From Gemmatimonadota bacterium (GTDB lineage: Bacteria; ARS69): a DNA stretch of 64,000 nucleotides. The stretch is taken from positions 101,821 to 165,820 of the forward strand of contig JASLLL010000002.1 of assembly GCA_030747075.1 (NCBI GenBank), given 5' to 3'. The position numbers and the translations under genes were made by a program. A model generated the notes under the pieces. It saw only the letters and a list, made by a program, of their open reading frames with translations. It ran no database searches and was not told the DNA's origin. Below are positions 18,786 to 28,100 of this stretch, in pieces. The stretch's first letter is position 1, and each line of letters opens with the position of its first letter.

Positions 18786-19691
18786 TCAGCCGTCCCAGCC
18801 GCCGATTCTCCGAAGCGTCGCGTACCGGGCGTCGATCTCCGCGCGGTTCAGCCCCACGAGCCGCTCCATCGAGAAGGCCTCCACCGCAAACGACGCCGTC
18901 ACCGCCCCGTACAGAAGCGCGCGCTTCACGCCGCCCGGCGAAAAATCTCCGCTCTCGGCCAGACTCCCCACAAACCCGCCCGCGAAAGTGTCTCCCGCGC
19001 CGGTCGGATCCCGGACCTCTTCCAGCGGATAGGCCGGGAGCCGGAGGAGGCGATCCCCTTCCGCAAAGAGAACCCCGTGTTCGCCCATCTTCACCACCAC
19101 TCGGGACGGCCCCATGCCGCCGATCGCCCGCGCGGCGCGCACCACATTCCGCTCTCCGGCGAGGCTCTTCGCCTCCGTCTCGTTCAGGAGCAACACATCC
19201 ACGCGCTGGAGAAGGCGCAGCAGTGCGTCCCGCTTTCCGTCGATCCAGAAGTTCATCGTGTCGCACACGACCATCTTCGGCCGGGACATCTGCTCCAGCA
19301 CCGACAGCTGAAGCTCGGGGTCGATGTTCGCCAGGAAGACGAAGTCCTCCCCGCGGCTCGCCTCGGGAACGGCCGGACGGAAGTTCTCGAAGACATTCAA
19401 GTGGGTCGCCAGCGTCTCGGCATCGCCCAGTTCCTGTCCGTAGGAACCCGACCATCGGAAGGTCTTTCCCGACTCGACGGAGATCCCGGAAGTATCGACT
19501 CCCTGCGTGCGCAGGAACTCCAGCTCCGCCGCGTCAAAATCCTCGCCGACGACCGCGACCATCTTCACCGGCGAAAAAAACCGCGCCGCCGACGCGAAGA
19601 ATGTCGCCGAGCCACCCAGTGCGTCCTCCACCTGTCCGGAAGGCGTGGCCACGGTGTCGTACGCGATCGACCCCACCACCAGAATGCTCAT
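18786..19691 (-). CDS. PfkB-family sugar or nucleoside kinase
   Basis: A ribokinase-like kinase of 301 residues. It shows the N-terminal GSIAYDTVATPSG, the substrate-side GGSATFFASAARFF, and the C-terminal PfkB signature DPTGAGDTFAGGF with the catalytic aspartate. The start MSILVVGS at 19691 has an AGAGGGG ribosome site and is preferred to the in-frame ATG at 19751, which falls in the argS 3' end. The substrate is not evident; relatives include adenosine and ribose kinases. It lies 56 bases after argS. Confidence 0.88.
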   Translation of the reverse strand: MSILVVGSIAYDTVATPSGQVEDALGGSATFFASAARFFSPVKMVAVVGEDFDAAELEFLRTQGVDTSGISVESGKTFRWSGSYGQELGDAETLATHLNVFENFRPAVPEASRGEDFVFLANIDPELQLSVLEQMSRPKMVVCDTMNFWIDGKRDALLRLLQRVDVLLLNETEAKSLAGERNVVRAARAIGGMGPSRVVVKMGEHGVLFAEGDRLLRLPAYPLEEVRDPTGAGDTFAGGFVGSLAESGDFSPGGVKRALLYGAVTASFAVEAFSMERLVGLNRAEIDARYATLRRIGGWDG

Positions 19692-19747
19692 CGTCCCCTC
19701 TTTCTCCAAAGGCGCCGCGTGATCGGCCTGAGTCCGCGTCGAGCGCA

Positions 19748-21568
19748 TCACATTTCATCCATGGCGTGAATCCCCAACAGCCCCAGCGCGTCGCGGAGCA
19801 CATCCGCCAGCACGCCCACCAGGAAGAGTCGAGCGCGCGAACAGGGCTCATCTTCCGTCAGTACACGGAACTTCGGCTCCTGCTTCCCGCGCGTGTAGAA
19901 CCGGTGGTAGGTCCCCGCCAGTTCGCGAATGTAGGTCACCAGCCGGTGCGGCTCCATGCTCCGCGCCGCCTCCCGGACGATCTCCGGATAGCGCAGAAGC
20001 GACCGCATGATGGCGACCTCCTCCTCGGCTCGCAACACCGAGAGATCCGGCGTCTTCCCGGGCTCCGGAAGAAGATCCTGCGCCATCGGCTGGCGGAAGA
20101 TACTGCGCGAGCGCGCGTGCGCGTACTGCACATAGAACACGGGATTGTCCATGGACTCCCGCTTCGCCAGTTCCAGATCGAAATCCAGATGCGACGACGC
20201 CTTTCGCATCAGGAAGAAGAACCGCGAGACATCCGTCCCCACTTCCTCCACCAGTTCATCCAGCGTGACGAACTCTCCCTCGCGCTTCGACATCCGCACG
20301 GGCTCCCCGTCGCGAAGGAGGTTCACCTGCTGCACGATGTGAATGCGCAGCCACTCCTTGCCCAGCCCGAGCGCCTCCGCCGCCGCTTCCATCCGCCGTA
20401 TGTAGCCGTGGTGATCCGGACCGAGAATGTCCACGACCCGGTCGAACCCCCGGCGTGCCTTGTCGAGATGGTAGGCGATGTCCGCGAGAAGATAGGTGGG
20501 CGTTCCGTCGGAGCGGCGCACGACGCGGTCCTTGTCGTCGCCGAACGCGGTGGAGAGGAACCAGCTGGCCCCGTCCCGCTCCGCAAGGTGCTCCCGTTCG
20601 CGAAGAACGCGCTCCGCCTCACACACGCGGCTCTCCCCGCCCTCGCCCGGCGCATGGAGACTGCTCTCCGGGAACCACCGGTCGAAGTCCACGCCGAAGC
20701 GACCCAGCGACTCCCCGGCCGCCGCGACCATCGAACGCAGCCCGAGCGCCGCGAAGTCGAATCCGTCCGCGAGCGCATCCACCGCCTCCCGGGATGGCGA
20801 CGCTCCCTCCGGCGCTTCTCCCGCCAGGTGCGCCACCTTCTCGATGGTCGCCCCGCCGGAAGCCGCACGCCGCACGAACTCCGCGGCCGCGTCCGGGGTG
20901 TCGCCCGCCGCTTCCCGCGCGGCCAGCGCGCTGGCCAGCGACTCGCCGAGCGCGGCCACATACGCTCCCCGGTAGCCGTCTTCCGGGAAGGGCGCGTCGT
21001 CGCGCCCGCCTGCGGCCAGAAACCGCGCCCGGAGCGACTCACCGAAGAGCCGCGCCTGATTCCCTTCGTCGTTCACATAGTACTCGGAGGCGGCCTCCAC
21101 CCCGGCGGCCCGATACAGCCGGACGCACGCATCTCCGTACGCGGCGGCCCGCGCCGAAACGACATTCATGGGGCCGGTGGGGTTTGCGCTGACGAACTCC
21201 AGCTGAATGCGCCCCGTCTCGTGCGCAAGATCCTCGTCCCGCAGCATCTTTGCGCGCTTGGCCGGATCCGCCAGTTCGGCAAGGAACGCACGGATGCCGC
21301 CCGGAGCCACCCGGAGGTTGATGAACCCCGGCCCCGCGACTTCGGCCTCTCCGAGCGGGCCTTCGAAGCACTCCACAATGCGCTGCGCGATCGCGCGGGG
21401 ATGGTCGCCGAGAGCGCCCTTCAGGAGGAACGCGGCGTTCGATGAAAAGTCCCCGTGCGATGCGTCGCGCGGATTCTCCAGCGAAAGCCCCTCCAGCAGG
21501 GCTTCGTCCACGGCCGGGTAGGCCGTTCGGATGGAGCGGCGCACTTCCTCGATCAGGAGATGTCGCAT
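19748..21568 (-). CDS. argS: Arginyl-tRNA synthetase with altered HIGH motif
   Basis: It charges tRNA-Arg. The 606-residue protein has the N-terminal Add-1 domain, the Rossmann domain, the MSKR loop (RMSKREGEFVTLDELV) and a C-terminal anticodon-binding domain ending YTRGKQEPKFRVL. The ATP-binding HIGH signature, normally HVGH after ANPTGP, reads NVVS here (SANPTGPMNVVSARAAAYGD), while the downstream YYVNDEGNQ is normal. It is the only argS in the window and otherwise full length, so it is probably functional and belongs to a divergent subfamily. Confidence 0.93.
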   Translation of the reverse strand: MRHLLIEEVRRSIRTAYPAVDEALLEGLSLENPRDASHGDFSSNAAFLLKGALGDHPRAIAQRIVECFEGPLGEAEVAGPGFINLRVAPGGIRAFLAELADPAKRAKMLRDEDLAHETGRIQLEFVSANPTGPMNVVSARAAAYGDACVRLYRAAGVEAASEYYVNDEGNQARLFGESLRARFLAAGGRDDAPFPEDGYRGAYVAALGESLASALAAREAAGDTPDAAAEFVRRAASGGATIEKVAHLAGEAPEGASPSREAVDALADGFDFAALGLRSMVAAAGESLGRFGVDFDRWFPESSLHAPGEGGESRVCEAERVLREREHLAERDGASWFLSTAFGDDKDRVVRRSDGTPTYLLADIAYHLDKARRGFDRVVDILGPDHHGYIRRMEAAAEALGLGKEWLRIHIVQQVNLLRDGEPVRMSKREGEFVTLDELVEEVGTDVSRFFFLMRKASSHLDFDLELAKRESMDNPVFYVQYAHARSRSIFRQPMAQDLLPEPGKTPDLSVLRAEEEVAIMRSLLRYPEIVREAARSMEPHRLVTYIRELAGTYHRFYTRGKQEPKFRVLTEDEPCSRARLFLVGVLADVLRDALGLLGIHAMDEM

Positions 21569-21617
21569 GGGTCATCGGGCGCGACCCGGAGTCCAGTCCC
21601 GCAATGGCGGGGTGCCG

Positions 21618-22064
21618 TCAGGCGGACTCGCGCGTTTCGCCCTCCTCCTCCACCTCGATGGTCTTCGCATCTCCCCAGAGCGTTTCCAGGGAGTAGAAAT
21701 CTCGCGTGTCCGTATAGAACACATGGACGACGACATCCACATAGTCCAGAAGAACCCAGCGGCCCGCGTCGTAGCCTTCGATCTGCCAGACGCGGCTGCC
21801 CTCCTGCTTCATTGTCTCCTGGATGTGGGTGGCGATCGCCTTGACCTGAACATCGGAATCCGCGCTGCAGATCACGAAGTGGTCGACGACGGAAGTGAGT
21901 TCCTGAAGGTCGAGAACGCGGACATCGCGGGCTTTCTTCTCCAGAGCAAGCCGCGCGGCCCTTCTCGCAAGCCGGGTGGGGTCCAACGGGAAGCCGATCT
22001 CCTGGGAAAGTGGACTGAGGTCTCGGGCGGAGTCGCTCTCCGACGAGGGCGAACACTCTACCAC
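21618..22064 (-). CDS. rsfS: Ribosomal silencing factor RsfS (Iojap family)
   Basis: It binds ribosomal protein L14 and blocks subunit joining in stationary phase. The 148-residue form has the family core LTSVVDHFVICSADSD, an IATHIQETMK helix and WVLLDYVDVVVHVF. The start is set at GTG 22064, which has GGAGG eight bases upstream; the in-frame extension to 22208 reads as Arg/Pro-rich noise over the upstream gene. It overlaps the Gx transporter gene by seven bases. Confidence 0.93.
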   Translation of the reverse strand: MVECSPSSESDSARDLSPLSQEIGFPLDPTRLARRAARLALEKKARDVRVLDLQELTSVVDHFVICSADSDVQVKAIATHIQETMKQEGSRVWQIEGYDAGRWVLLDYVDVVVHVFYTDTRDFYSLETLWGDAKTIEVEEEGETRESA

Positions 22065-22567
22065 GCCGGGAGCCTCCGGTGGAGCGAAGAGACGAGTCCG
22101 CCGGTCACGAGCCCCAGCGGGACGGCGGGGCCCACGAGCATCGGCAGAAGGAAGAGCGCGCCGGCGCCCGGATCGAGCAGCAGGACGAGGACGGCGAGTT
22201 GGGCGCATCCGTGGGCGGCGGCTCCGGCAGCACTGACGCCAAGAAGCGAGAGCGGCGGCGAGGCGAAGCGAAGCGACGCGGCCATCACGACGAGCGCCGC
22301 CAGCGCCCCCGCCAGCGACAGGAGGAACGACGGCCCGCCGAGCGTCCCGAGAAGCAGCCCGGCGAGGGTCGTCCGGACGAGCGCCACTGCGGCCGCGCTT
22401 GCAAAGCCCAGCCGTGACAATGCCAGGAGCGTCACCGCGTTCGCCAGCCCCAGACGAAACCAGGGAACGGGCCGGGGGAAGAGGCTCTCGGCGATCTGAA
22501 GCGTCGCGGCCGCCACCACGAGAAGCGCCAGCCGCGCCACCGTCCGCGCGGGGATGCGCGGCGTCAC
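22058..22567 (-). CDS. Gx-type (HepS-like) membrane transporter component
   Basis: A 169-residue integral membrane protein with about five helices, matching the 'Gx transporter / heptaprenyl diphosphate synthase component I' family: LQIAESLFPRPVPWFRLGLAN and a following LGTLGGPSFLLSLAGALAA. The role of the family is debated; it resembles ECF transporter S components. The GTG start overlaps the NusG-II gene stop (GTGA), and it sits in the usual neighbourhood of a NusG domain II gene and a polyprenyl synthase. Confidence 0.88.
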   Translation of the reverse strand: MTPRIPARTVARLALLVVAAATLQIAESLFPRPVPWFRLGLANAVTLLALSRLGFASAAAVALVRTTLAGLLLGTLGGPSFLLSLAGALAALVVMAASLRFASPPLSLLGVSAAGAAAHGCAQLAVLVLLLDPGAGALFLLPMLVGPAVPLGLVTGGLVSSLHRRLPAW

Positions 22568-22926
22568 TCCGTCACCGCATCGGGAGCGTCCGGGTCCGGC
22601 GTTCCGCCCGAGAGACGCACGATCACCCCGTTCGGCACGCACGCGATGAGATCGCCCGAACGCCTCTTCCAGCCCATGGAGACGCACACCTGCCCCGGGC
22701 ATCCGCTCCGAACGACCCGCACGGCGCCGTGGCGCACTTCCACTTCCACCGGCCCCAGCGCTCCCGCAACGGGAATGCGCGCATCCTCCGCGAGCGGAAT
22801 CCGCGCCACAGGAGTACGCCCCACCTCCACAATCGCTTCCGAGGGAACCGCCCGCCCCCCCGCAAACCACGGCGCGAAGGACGCCAGCACCAGCGCCGCC
22901 GCCAGCGCGCGGTCCGCGCCGGTCAT
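22564..22926 (-). CDS. NusG domain II-containing membrane protein
   Basis: A short protein with one N-terminal helix (ALAAALVLASFAPWF) and an exported NusG domain II-like beta domain carrying the family cysteines in GCPGQVCVSMGW followed by DLIACVPNGVIVRL. Function is unknown. The family is often found beside Gx transporters, polyprenyl synthases and electron-transfer flavoproteins. The ATG at 22926 gives 120 residues; a GTG at 22968 is also in frame, and neither has a strong ribosome site. Confidence 0.82.
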   Translation of the reverse strand: MTGADRALAAALVLASFAPWFAGGRAVPSEAIVEVGRTPVARIPLAEDARIPVAGALGPVEVEVRHGAVRVVRSGCPGQVCVSMGWKRRSGDLIACVPNGVIVRLSGGTPDPDAPDAVTE

Positions 22927-23064
22927 GGCACGCCAGAGCCCGCGCGGACTCCACCACGACGATGTCACGAAACGCTCGGCATGACTTGGGGGGCGAAGGA
23001 AGGCCGGGGCCGCGCGCCCGTCCGCGGAAAGAGGACCGACGGACGAGCCCGCCGGAGCGCCATG

Positions 23065-24042
23065 TCAGCTCCCCCGGGCGATCACGAACTCCACGGTAGC
23101 GCGAAGCGGCGCCGCCACTTCCCCGAGGTCCAGCGCCGCAAGCCGATCCCGCGCGGACTCCGCGCAGGCGACCGCCTTCTGCCGCGCAAACTCCACGCCG
23201 CCGGTCTCCAGCACGAATGCGCACACTTCGTCCCACTCTCCATCGGAGGGATCCCCCCGGAGGAAGAACTCGCGCACGCGCGCGGCGCGATCCACCGCCC
23301 CCTGTTCCAGCGCGTGAATGAGCGGAAGCGTGGCAAACCCGAGGCGGAAGTCACTGCCCACCGGCTTCCCGATTTCCTGCGGATCGCCCGTGAAGTCGAA
23401 GATGTCGTCAATAATCTGGAAGGCGAACCCCAGATCCCGGCCGAACCGGGAAAACTCCGCGATACTCTCTTCCGGAAGGTCCGCGAGCGTTCCGCCGATT
23501 TCACATGACGCCGCAAAGAGTGCCGCCGTCTTCTCGTCGATCACCTGGAAATAGTCCTCTGCCGAAAGGTCCGCATTGCGGCGCTGGGCATATTCGCGGT
23601 TCATCCCGCAGCTCATCCGGTGGGTATGGTGGCTCAGGATGCCGATCGCCGAGTAAGCGCGGTATTCGCAGAGGATCTCGTAGGAGCGCGTGAACAGGTA
23701 ATCGCCCATGAGGATGGCGGCCTGCTGATCCCACCGGTGGTTCACCGTGGGAAGTCCTCGCCGGACCGTCGTGCCGTCCAGGCAGTCGTCGTGGAGCAGC
23801 GTGGCCGTGTGAATGAGTTCCACGACCGCCGCGGACCACAGGAGCGCCTCGCGGTCGCGGACCTCTCCCAGACGCGCCGTCAAGAACAGCAGAATGGGAC
23901 GGACCCTCTTCCCGCGAAGGGCGAGCACATGGTCCAGAATCTCACGGACCATGGGAACATCCGGCCGCGCAAGGGAGCCCAGACGCGATTCCAGCCCGTC
24001 GAGGTCCGGACGCACGAGTTCCACAACCTGCGGAAGAGTCAT
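23065..24042 (-). CDS. Polyprenyl diphosphate synthase
   Basis: A trans-prenyltransferase making the isoprenoid tail of quinones. The 325-residue protein has the chain-length region, the first aspartate-rich motif HDDCLDGTTVRRG, and the second IIDDIFDFTGD, plus KPVGSDFRLGFATLP. The start at 24042 has a perfect AGGAGG ribosome site with good spacing; the in-frame codons up to 24198 lack support. It is the first gene of a likely unit with the NusG-II, Gx and rsfS genes, though a 138-base gap follows it. It is divergent from the YfhO-like gene. Confidence 0.93.
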   Translation of the reverse strand: MTLPQVVELVRPDLDGLESRLGSLARPDVPMVREILDHVLALRGKRVRPILLFLTARLGEVRDREALLWSAAVVELIHTATLLHDDCLDGTTVRRGLPTVNHRWDQQAAILMGDYLFTRSYEILCEYRAYSAIGILSHHTHRMSCGMNREYAQRRNADLSAEDYFQVIDEKTAALFAASCEIGGTLADLPEESIAEFSRFGRDLGFAFQIIDDIFDFTGDPQEIGKPVGSDFRLGFATLPLIHALEQGAVDRAARVREFFLRGDPSDGEWDEVCAFVLETGGVEFARQKAVACAESARDRLAALDLGEVAAPLRATVEFVIARGS

Positions 24043-24231
24043 CACGGCCTCCTGATCGGACGCGCGTCTGGCCATCGACTCAGGCAACCGGGGACCACCT
24101 TCCAGGCCGGAATCCACAGGACAGGCTCCCGGCATCGCGGACATGACGAAACGGAACCGGGCGAAGGTATCAGGACGCGCCGGGGCAGTCAACGCCACCC
24201 GGCAGGCAGGCTTGTCCGCCCCGGGGAGAGC

Positions 24232-26751
24232 GTGATACGGTCCGGGCGCTCGGTTCCCACCCTACCGGAGAGGCCCAAGATCCCGCGATTCCCCACGAAT
24301 CCTCGCGCCACCCGCCCCACGCGGGCGGATCTGGTCGCGCTCGCCGGGCTGGTGATCGCCGTCACGATCTTCTTCGCGCCTGCTCTCTTTGGCGACCGGG
24401 CCGTCTTCACCTGGAACATGGATCTCTGGTCACCATGGACCGCTTCCGCGGATGCGGAGGATCTGGCGCGACCCACACGCCTTGCCGACTGCGCCCGGCA
24501 GTTCGCCGTGATGCGCCACATTGCCACAGACGCCTTCTCCGAGGGTCGAGCGCCGCTGTGGAACCCGTGGATCTTCGCGGGGACACCATTCCTCGCGAAC
24601 TTCCAGCCCGGGGTCTTCTACCCGCCCAATGTCGTGTTGTCGCTCTCGGGGATGTCGGTGCCCGACCAGATGTCGTGGTACCTGTGGTTCCATCTGCTCG
24701 TCGCCGTGACCGGCCTGTACGCGCTGCTCCGCAGATTCGCGTTGTCGGCAGGGGCCGCCGCCGTCGGCGCAGTGGTCTTCGGCTGGAGCGGATACATGGC
24801 CGCGCGCACCGGCGTCCCTACGATGGTCGCCAGCGCCGCATGGCTGCCGTGGGCACTGCGCGCGTCTCGCGGGTGGTTCGACCGGCGGGGAGGCGCATCC
24901 TGGGCGGGGATGGCCGCTTCTCTCGGCATGTCTGGGCTGGCGGGCTTCGCGCAGATCTTCGTGTTCACCGCCTACACATGGGCCGCGTACGGAATCGTGG
25001 AGGGTGCCCTCCGGCGCCCGCATCCCCGCGCGAAAACCTGGATCGGCTGGGCACTCGCCGGGGCGGTCGGGCTCCTGCTGGTCTCGGTCCACCTGCTGCC
25101 CGCCGCAGAGTTCATGGGGCGCGCTCAAGACGCGAATCAGGACACGGAGATGCTCGCATCCGGGACGCTCCATCCGGTCGCCGCCGGGAAGTTCCTCGTG
25201 CCGGGCCTTCTCGGAAACCCGGTGGAGGGAAGCAACGCCACCCACGCGCTGACAGTCCGGAACGGCTACTACCACCAGACCGAACGCAGCACGGCGGTGT
25301 ATGCGGGGCTTCTCCCGCTGCTTCTGGCGTGCATGGTCCTCCTCTCACCGGGTGACCATCGCCGAGAGGCGTTTTTCGGGGCACTCCTCGCGGCGGGCGG
25401 GCTTCTCTGGTGCTTCGACACGCCGCTTCTCGCCATCGGGAAGCATCTGCCGGGCCTGGGGTTCTCGCGACCCGACCGGGCCGCGTTCCTGTGGTGCGCC
25501 GGGGTGTCCGTACTCGCCGGGTTGGGCGCGCAGCGACTCGCCGGTCCGGAAGGAACCGGCACGACCCGCCTGAGCCACCAGCTTGCCACGGGGATCGCTC
25601 TGGTCGGTATGCTCTTCGCGGCGGCAGTGACCGTATCTCCGGGAGTGATGGTCCCGCAGCGTGTCCTGGAGATCGCGGGGGAAGCCACCATCGGGCGGGC
25701 AGGCGTCTGGAGCCTCTGCGCGGCGGCGGCGGCTCTGGCCCTCGTCACGCTTCGCACCTCCGCGCGGATCGGCGGCGGGGCGTTTCTGATCCTTGCGCTC
25801 CTGCTCACGGGCGCCGACCTGGGGCGCGTCGCCTGGAAGATGAATGTGATGCAGCCCGAATCCGCCATCTTCCGGGACGCCACACCCGGCGGGAGTCTCG
25901 AGTTTCTTGCGAAGCGGCGGGAAGCCGAAGGCCCGTTCCGGGTCATCCGGTACGAGACGGTACGCGGACAGTTCCGTGGAGTCCTGCCGCCGTCCACCGG
26001 CGCCCCGTATGGAATCGAGGACGCGCTCGGGTTCGACTCCATCAACACCCGGCGGTACCGGAGTGCCATGCACGCGCTGGATCCCGCCACGGTCGTCAAG
26101 CGCGGGAACTTCCGGGGTGTCCGAAACGCCGCCGCACTCTCCTCCCCACTGCTCGACGCGATGAATGTGCGGTTCGTGCTGGCCGCGCCGGGAACAAGAC
26201 TCCCCGGCTTCGCCACGGTGCACGACACGGACATGGCCATCCTGGAGAATGCCGGGGCGGTCCCGCGCGTACGACTCGTCGGCGGCGTTCGCGTGTTCCC
26301 GAACGAAGACGCCGTCCTCCGCGCCATGTCGCACCCGTCATTCGATCCCTCCGCTTCCGCCGCTTCCGAATCCCCGATTCCCGGGCTCACCGACGCGCCG
26401 GGCGGCGAGGCGGGAGCCGCACGCGTGGAGTCCTATGCCGCGGAGGCGGTCCGGGTGAGCGTGAACGCCCGCAGGCCGGCGCTTCTCGTGCTCGCCGACA
26501 GCCACGATCCGGGGTGGAAAGCCTCGATCGACGGGAAGGTCGTGCCGATTCACCGGGTGGACCATCTCTTTCGCGGAGTTCGCGTAGACCCCGGTGACCG
26601 GGAAGTGATCTTCCGCTACGATCCCCCCGAGTATCGCAAGGGGGCCATCCTGAGCCTGGGTGCGCTGCTCGCGCTGATCGCGGGAACTCTGGCGTGGGGA
26701 CGGGGAACGGGGCGGGCATCATCGCCTTCGGAAAGGAGTGCACCATCCTGA
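24232..26751 (+). CDS. YfhO-family large membrane protein
   Basis: An 839-residue polytopic protein of the YfhO type (GT-C-like fold), linked in other bacteria to glycosylation of lipid-linked polymers. Motifs include NMDLWSPW, GRAPLWNPWIFAGTPFLANFQPGVFYP and more than ten helices to about residue 560. A periplasmic beta domain follows, ending in the family signature DSHDPGWKASIDG and a last helix. The GTG at 24232 follows GGGGAG at good spacing; the much longer upstream frame crosses the divergent polyprenyl gene. It leads five overlapping genes; the other four encode phosphatase-superfamily lipoproteins. Confidence 0.85.
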   Translation: MIRSGRSVPTLPERPKIPRFPTNPRATRPTRADLVALAGLVIAVTIFFAPALFGDRAVFTWNMDLWSPWTASADAEDLARPTRLADCARQFAVMRHIATDAFSEGRAPLWNPWIFAGTPFLANFQPGVFYPPNVVLSLSGMSVPDQMSWYLWFHLLVAVTGLYALLRRFALSAGAAAVGAVVFGWSGYMAARTGVPTMVASAAWLPWALRASRGWFDRRGGASWAGMAASLGMSGLAGFAQIFVFTAYTWAAYGIVEGALRRPHPRAKTWIGWALAGAVGLLLVSVHLLPAAEFMGRAQDANQDTEMLASGTLHPVAAGKFLVPGLLGNPVEGSNATHALTVRNGYYHQTERSTAVYAGLLPLLLACMVLLSPGDHRREAFFGALLAAGGLLWCFDTPLLAIGKHLPGLGFSRPDRAAFLWCAGVSVLAGLGAQRLAGPEGTGTTRLSHQLATGIALVGMLFAAAVTVSPGVMVPQRVLEIAGEATIGRAGVWSLCAAAAALALVTLRTSARIGGGAFLILALLLTGADLGRVAWKMNVMQPESAIFRDATPGGSLEFLAKRREAEGPFRVIRYETVRGQFRGVLPPSTGAPYGIEDALGFDSINTRRYRSAMHALDPATVVKRGNFRGVRNAAALSSPLLDAMNVRFVLAAPGTRLPGFATVHDTDMAILENAGAVPRVRLVGGVRVFPNEDAVLRAMSHPSFDPSASAASESPIPGLTDAPGGEAGAARVESYAAEAVRVSVNARRPALLVLADSHDPGWKASIDGKVVPIHRVDHLFRGVRVDPGDREVIFRYDPPEYRKGAILSLGALLALIAGTLAWGRGTGRASSPSERSAPS

Positions 26752-28100
26752 GACGATTCGCACGCGCCGCGGGAGCGGCTGCGCTGCTTGCCCTGCTTGC
26801 GGGAGTTCTCTCCTGCGGCACTCCCCCCGCCGGGAAACGGCGCGTCTTCCTCATCGGAATCGACGGAGCCACCTGGGATCGCATCGACCCGCTTCTCGCG
26901 GAGGACAGGCTCCCGAACCTCGCCGCGCTCATCGACGAGGGCACGCGCGCGCCGCTCGCTTCGCTGACGCCGTGCCGGAGCCCGGCGCTCTGGACGACGG
27001 TCGCCACGGGGAAGAGCTTCGAGAAGCACGGGATCAATGACTTCACGGTCGTCGAAACGAAATACCGCCCCATGCGCGGAACCGGGAAGAAGAAGTCGGA
27101 GAAGAGTAAGACCAAGGGGAAGAAGGTCACGAGGACATCCCGCGTCATGCACATGACCTCAAACCTCCGGAAGACGAAAGCGTTGTGGAACATCGTGGGC
27201 GACCAGGGAGGCCGCTCCGCCTTCGTCGGGTGGTGGGTGACCTGGCCCGCGGAAGAGGTGGAGGGGTACATGGTGTCGAGCCATATCCCCCTTTCCCAGA
27301 CAGGCACTCCCGACAAGCCCACCAAGGGCACGCTTCACGAGAATGTCGGAAACCAGACCTGGCCGGCGGACCTGTTCGACAAGCTTCGCCCCGGCATTGT
27401 CTCCGCGGAGGATGTCGTCCGCGAAGACATGCTGCCGTTCATGGATGTCCTTCCCGGCGAGATGGAGATGGATCTCGTCAAAGGGTTCCAGTGGGCATGG
27501 GCCGCGGATGAGACCTACCGCAACGCCGCCGTGCATCTGCTGGAGACCGACCCGGATCTCGATCTCGTGGCGGTCTACTTCAACGGCGTGGATGTGGTGG
27601 GGCATCGTTACTGGAAGTACTTCGAACCGGCGGCCTACCCGCCGTTCCCGCCGGAGGAGATCCCGCGGTACGGGCAGGTAATCGAGCGCTACTACGAATA
27701 CACGGACGGACTCCTCGGCGAAGTCCTGCGCTACCGGCGGCCCGGGGACACGATCATCATCGTCTCCGACCATGGCTTCCATGCGCACGGACACAAGGAC
27801 GGGCCGGATGGAATCCTGATCGCGGCGGGAGATCGCATTCGCCCGGGATCCAGTCCGGAGAAGAAGACGCAACTCGCCGACATCACCCCCACGGTGCTGG
27901 CGCTTCTGGGGTATCCCGTCGGGCTGGACATGGACGGGCGCGTGCTGGAGGAGCTGTTCACAAGTGCGTGGAAGCGGGACCGTCCGCGAGACACCGTGGA
28001 GACCCACGACACGGAAGAGTGGAAGGAACAGGAGGCCATCCCCTCCGACGCCGATGAGGAGCTCCTCCGCAGGTTGCGGGCGCTGGGGTACATTCAGTGA
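26694..28100 (+). CDS. Alkaline phosphatase superfamily lipoprotein 1 (nucleotide pyrophosphatase type)
   Basis: A predicted exported type I phosphodiesterase. A lipoprotein signal (LLALLAGVLSCG) precedes FLIGIDGATWDRI, the nucleophile segment RSPALWTTVATGK, a Lys-rich insert near residue 125, VAVYFNGVDVVGHRYW and the metal motif SDHGFHAHGHKDG. It ends LRALGYIQ. The GTG at 26694 is the first ordinary start in frame but lacks a ribosome site. A GAAAGGAG at 26731-26738 points to initiation at CTG 26748 (or ATC 26745), where CTG overlaps the upstream TGA. The natural substrate may be a lipid or glycan phosphate group. Confidence 0.85.
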   Translation: MGTGNGAGIIAFGKECTILRRFARAAGAAALLALLAGVLSCGTPPAGKRRVFLIGIDGATWDRIDPLLAEDRLPNLAALIDEGTRAPLASLTPCRSPALWTTVATGKSFEKHGINDFTVVETKYRPMRGTGKKKSEKSKTKGKKVTRTSRVMHMTSNLRKTKALWNIVGDQGGRSAFVGWWVTWPAEEVEGYMVSSHIPLSQTGTPDKPTKGTLHENVGNQTWPADLFDKLRPGIVSAEDVVREDMLPFMDVLPGEMEMDLVKGFQWAWAADETYRNAAVHLLETDPDLDLVAVYFNGVDVVGHRYWKYFEPAAYPPFPPEEIPRYGQVIERYYEYTDGLLGEVLRYRRPGDTIIIVSDHGFHAHGHKDGPDGILIAAGDRIRPGSSPEKKTQLADITPTVLALLGYPVGLDMDGRVLEELFTSAWKRDRPRDTVETHDTEEWKEQEAIPSDADEELLRRLRALGYIQ

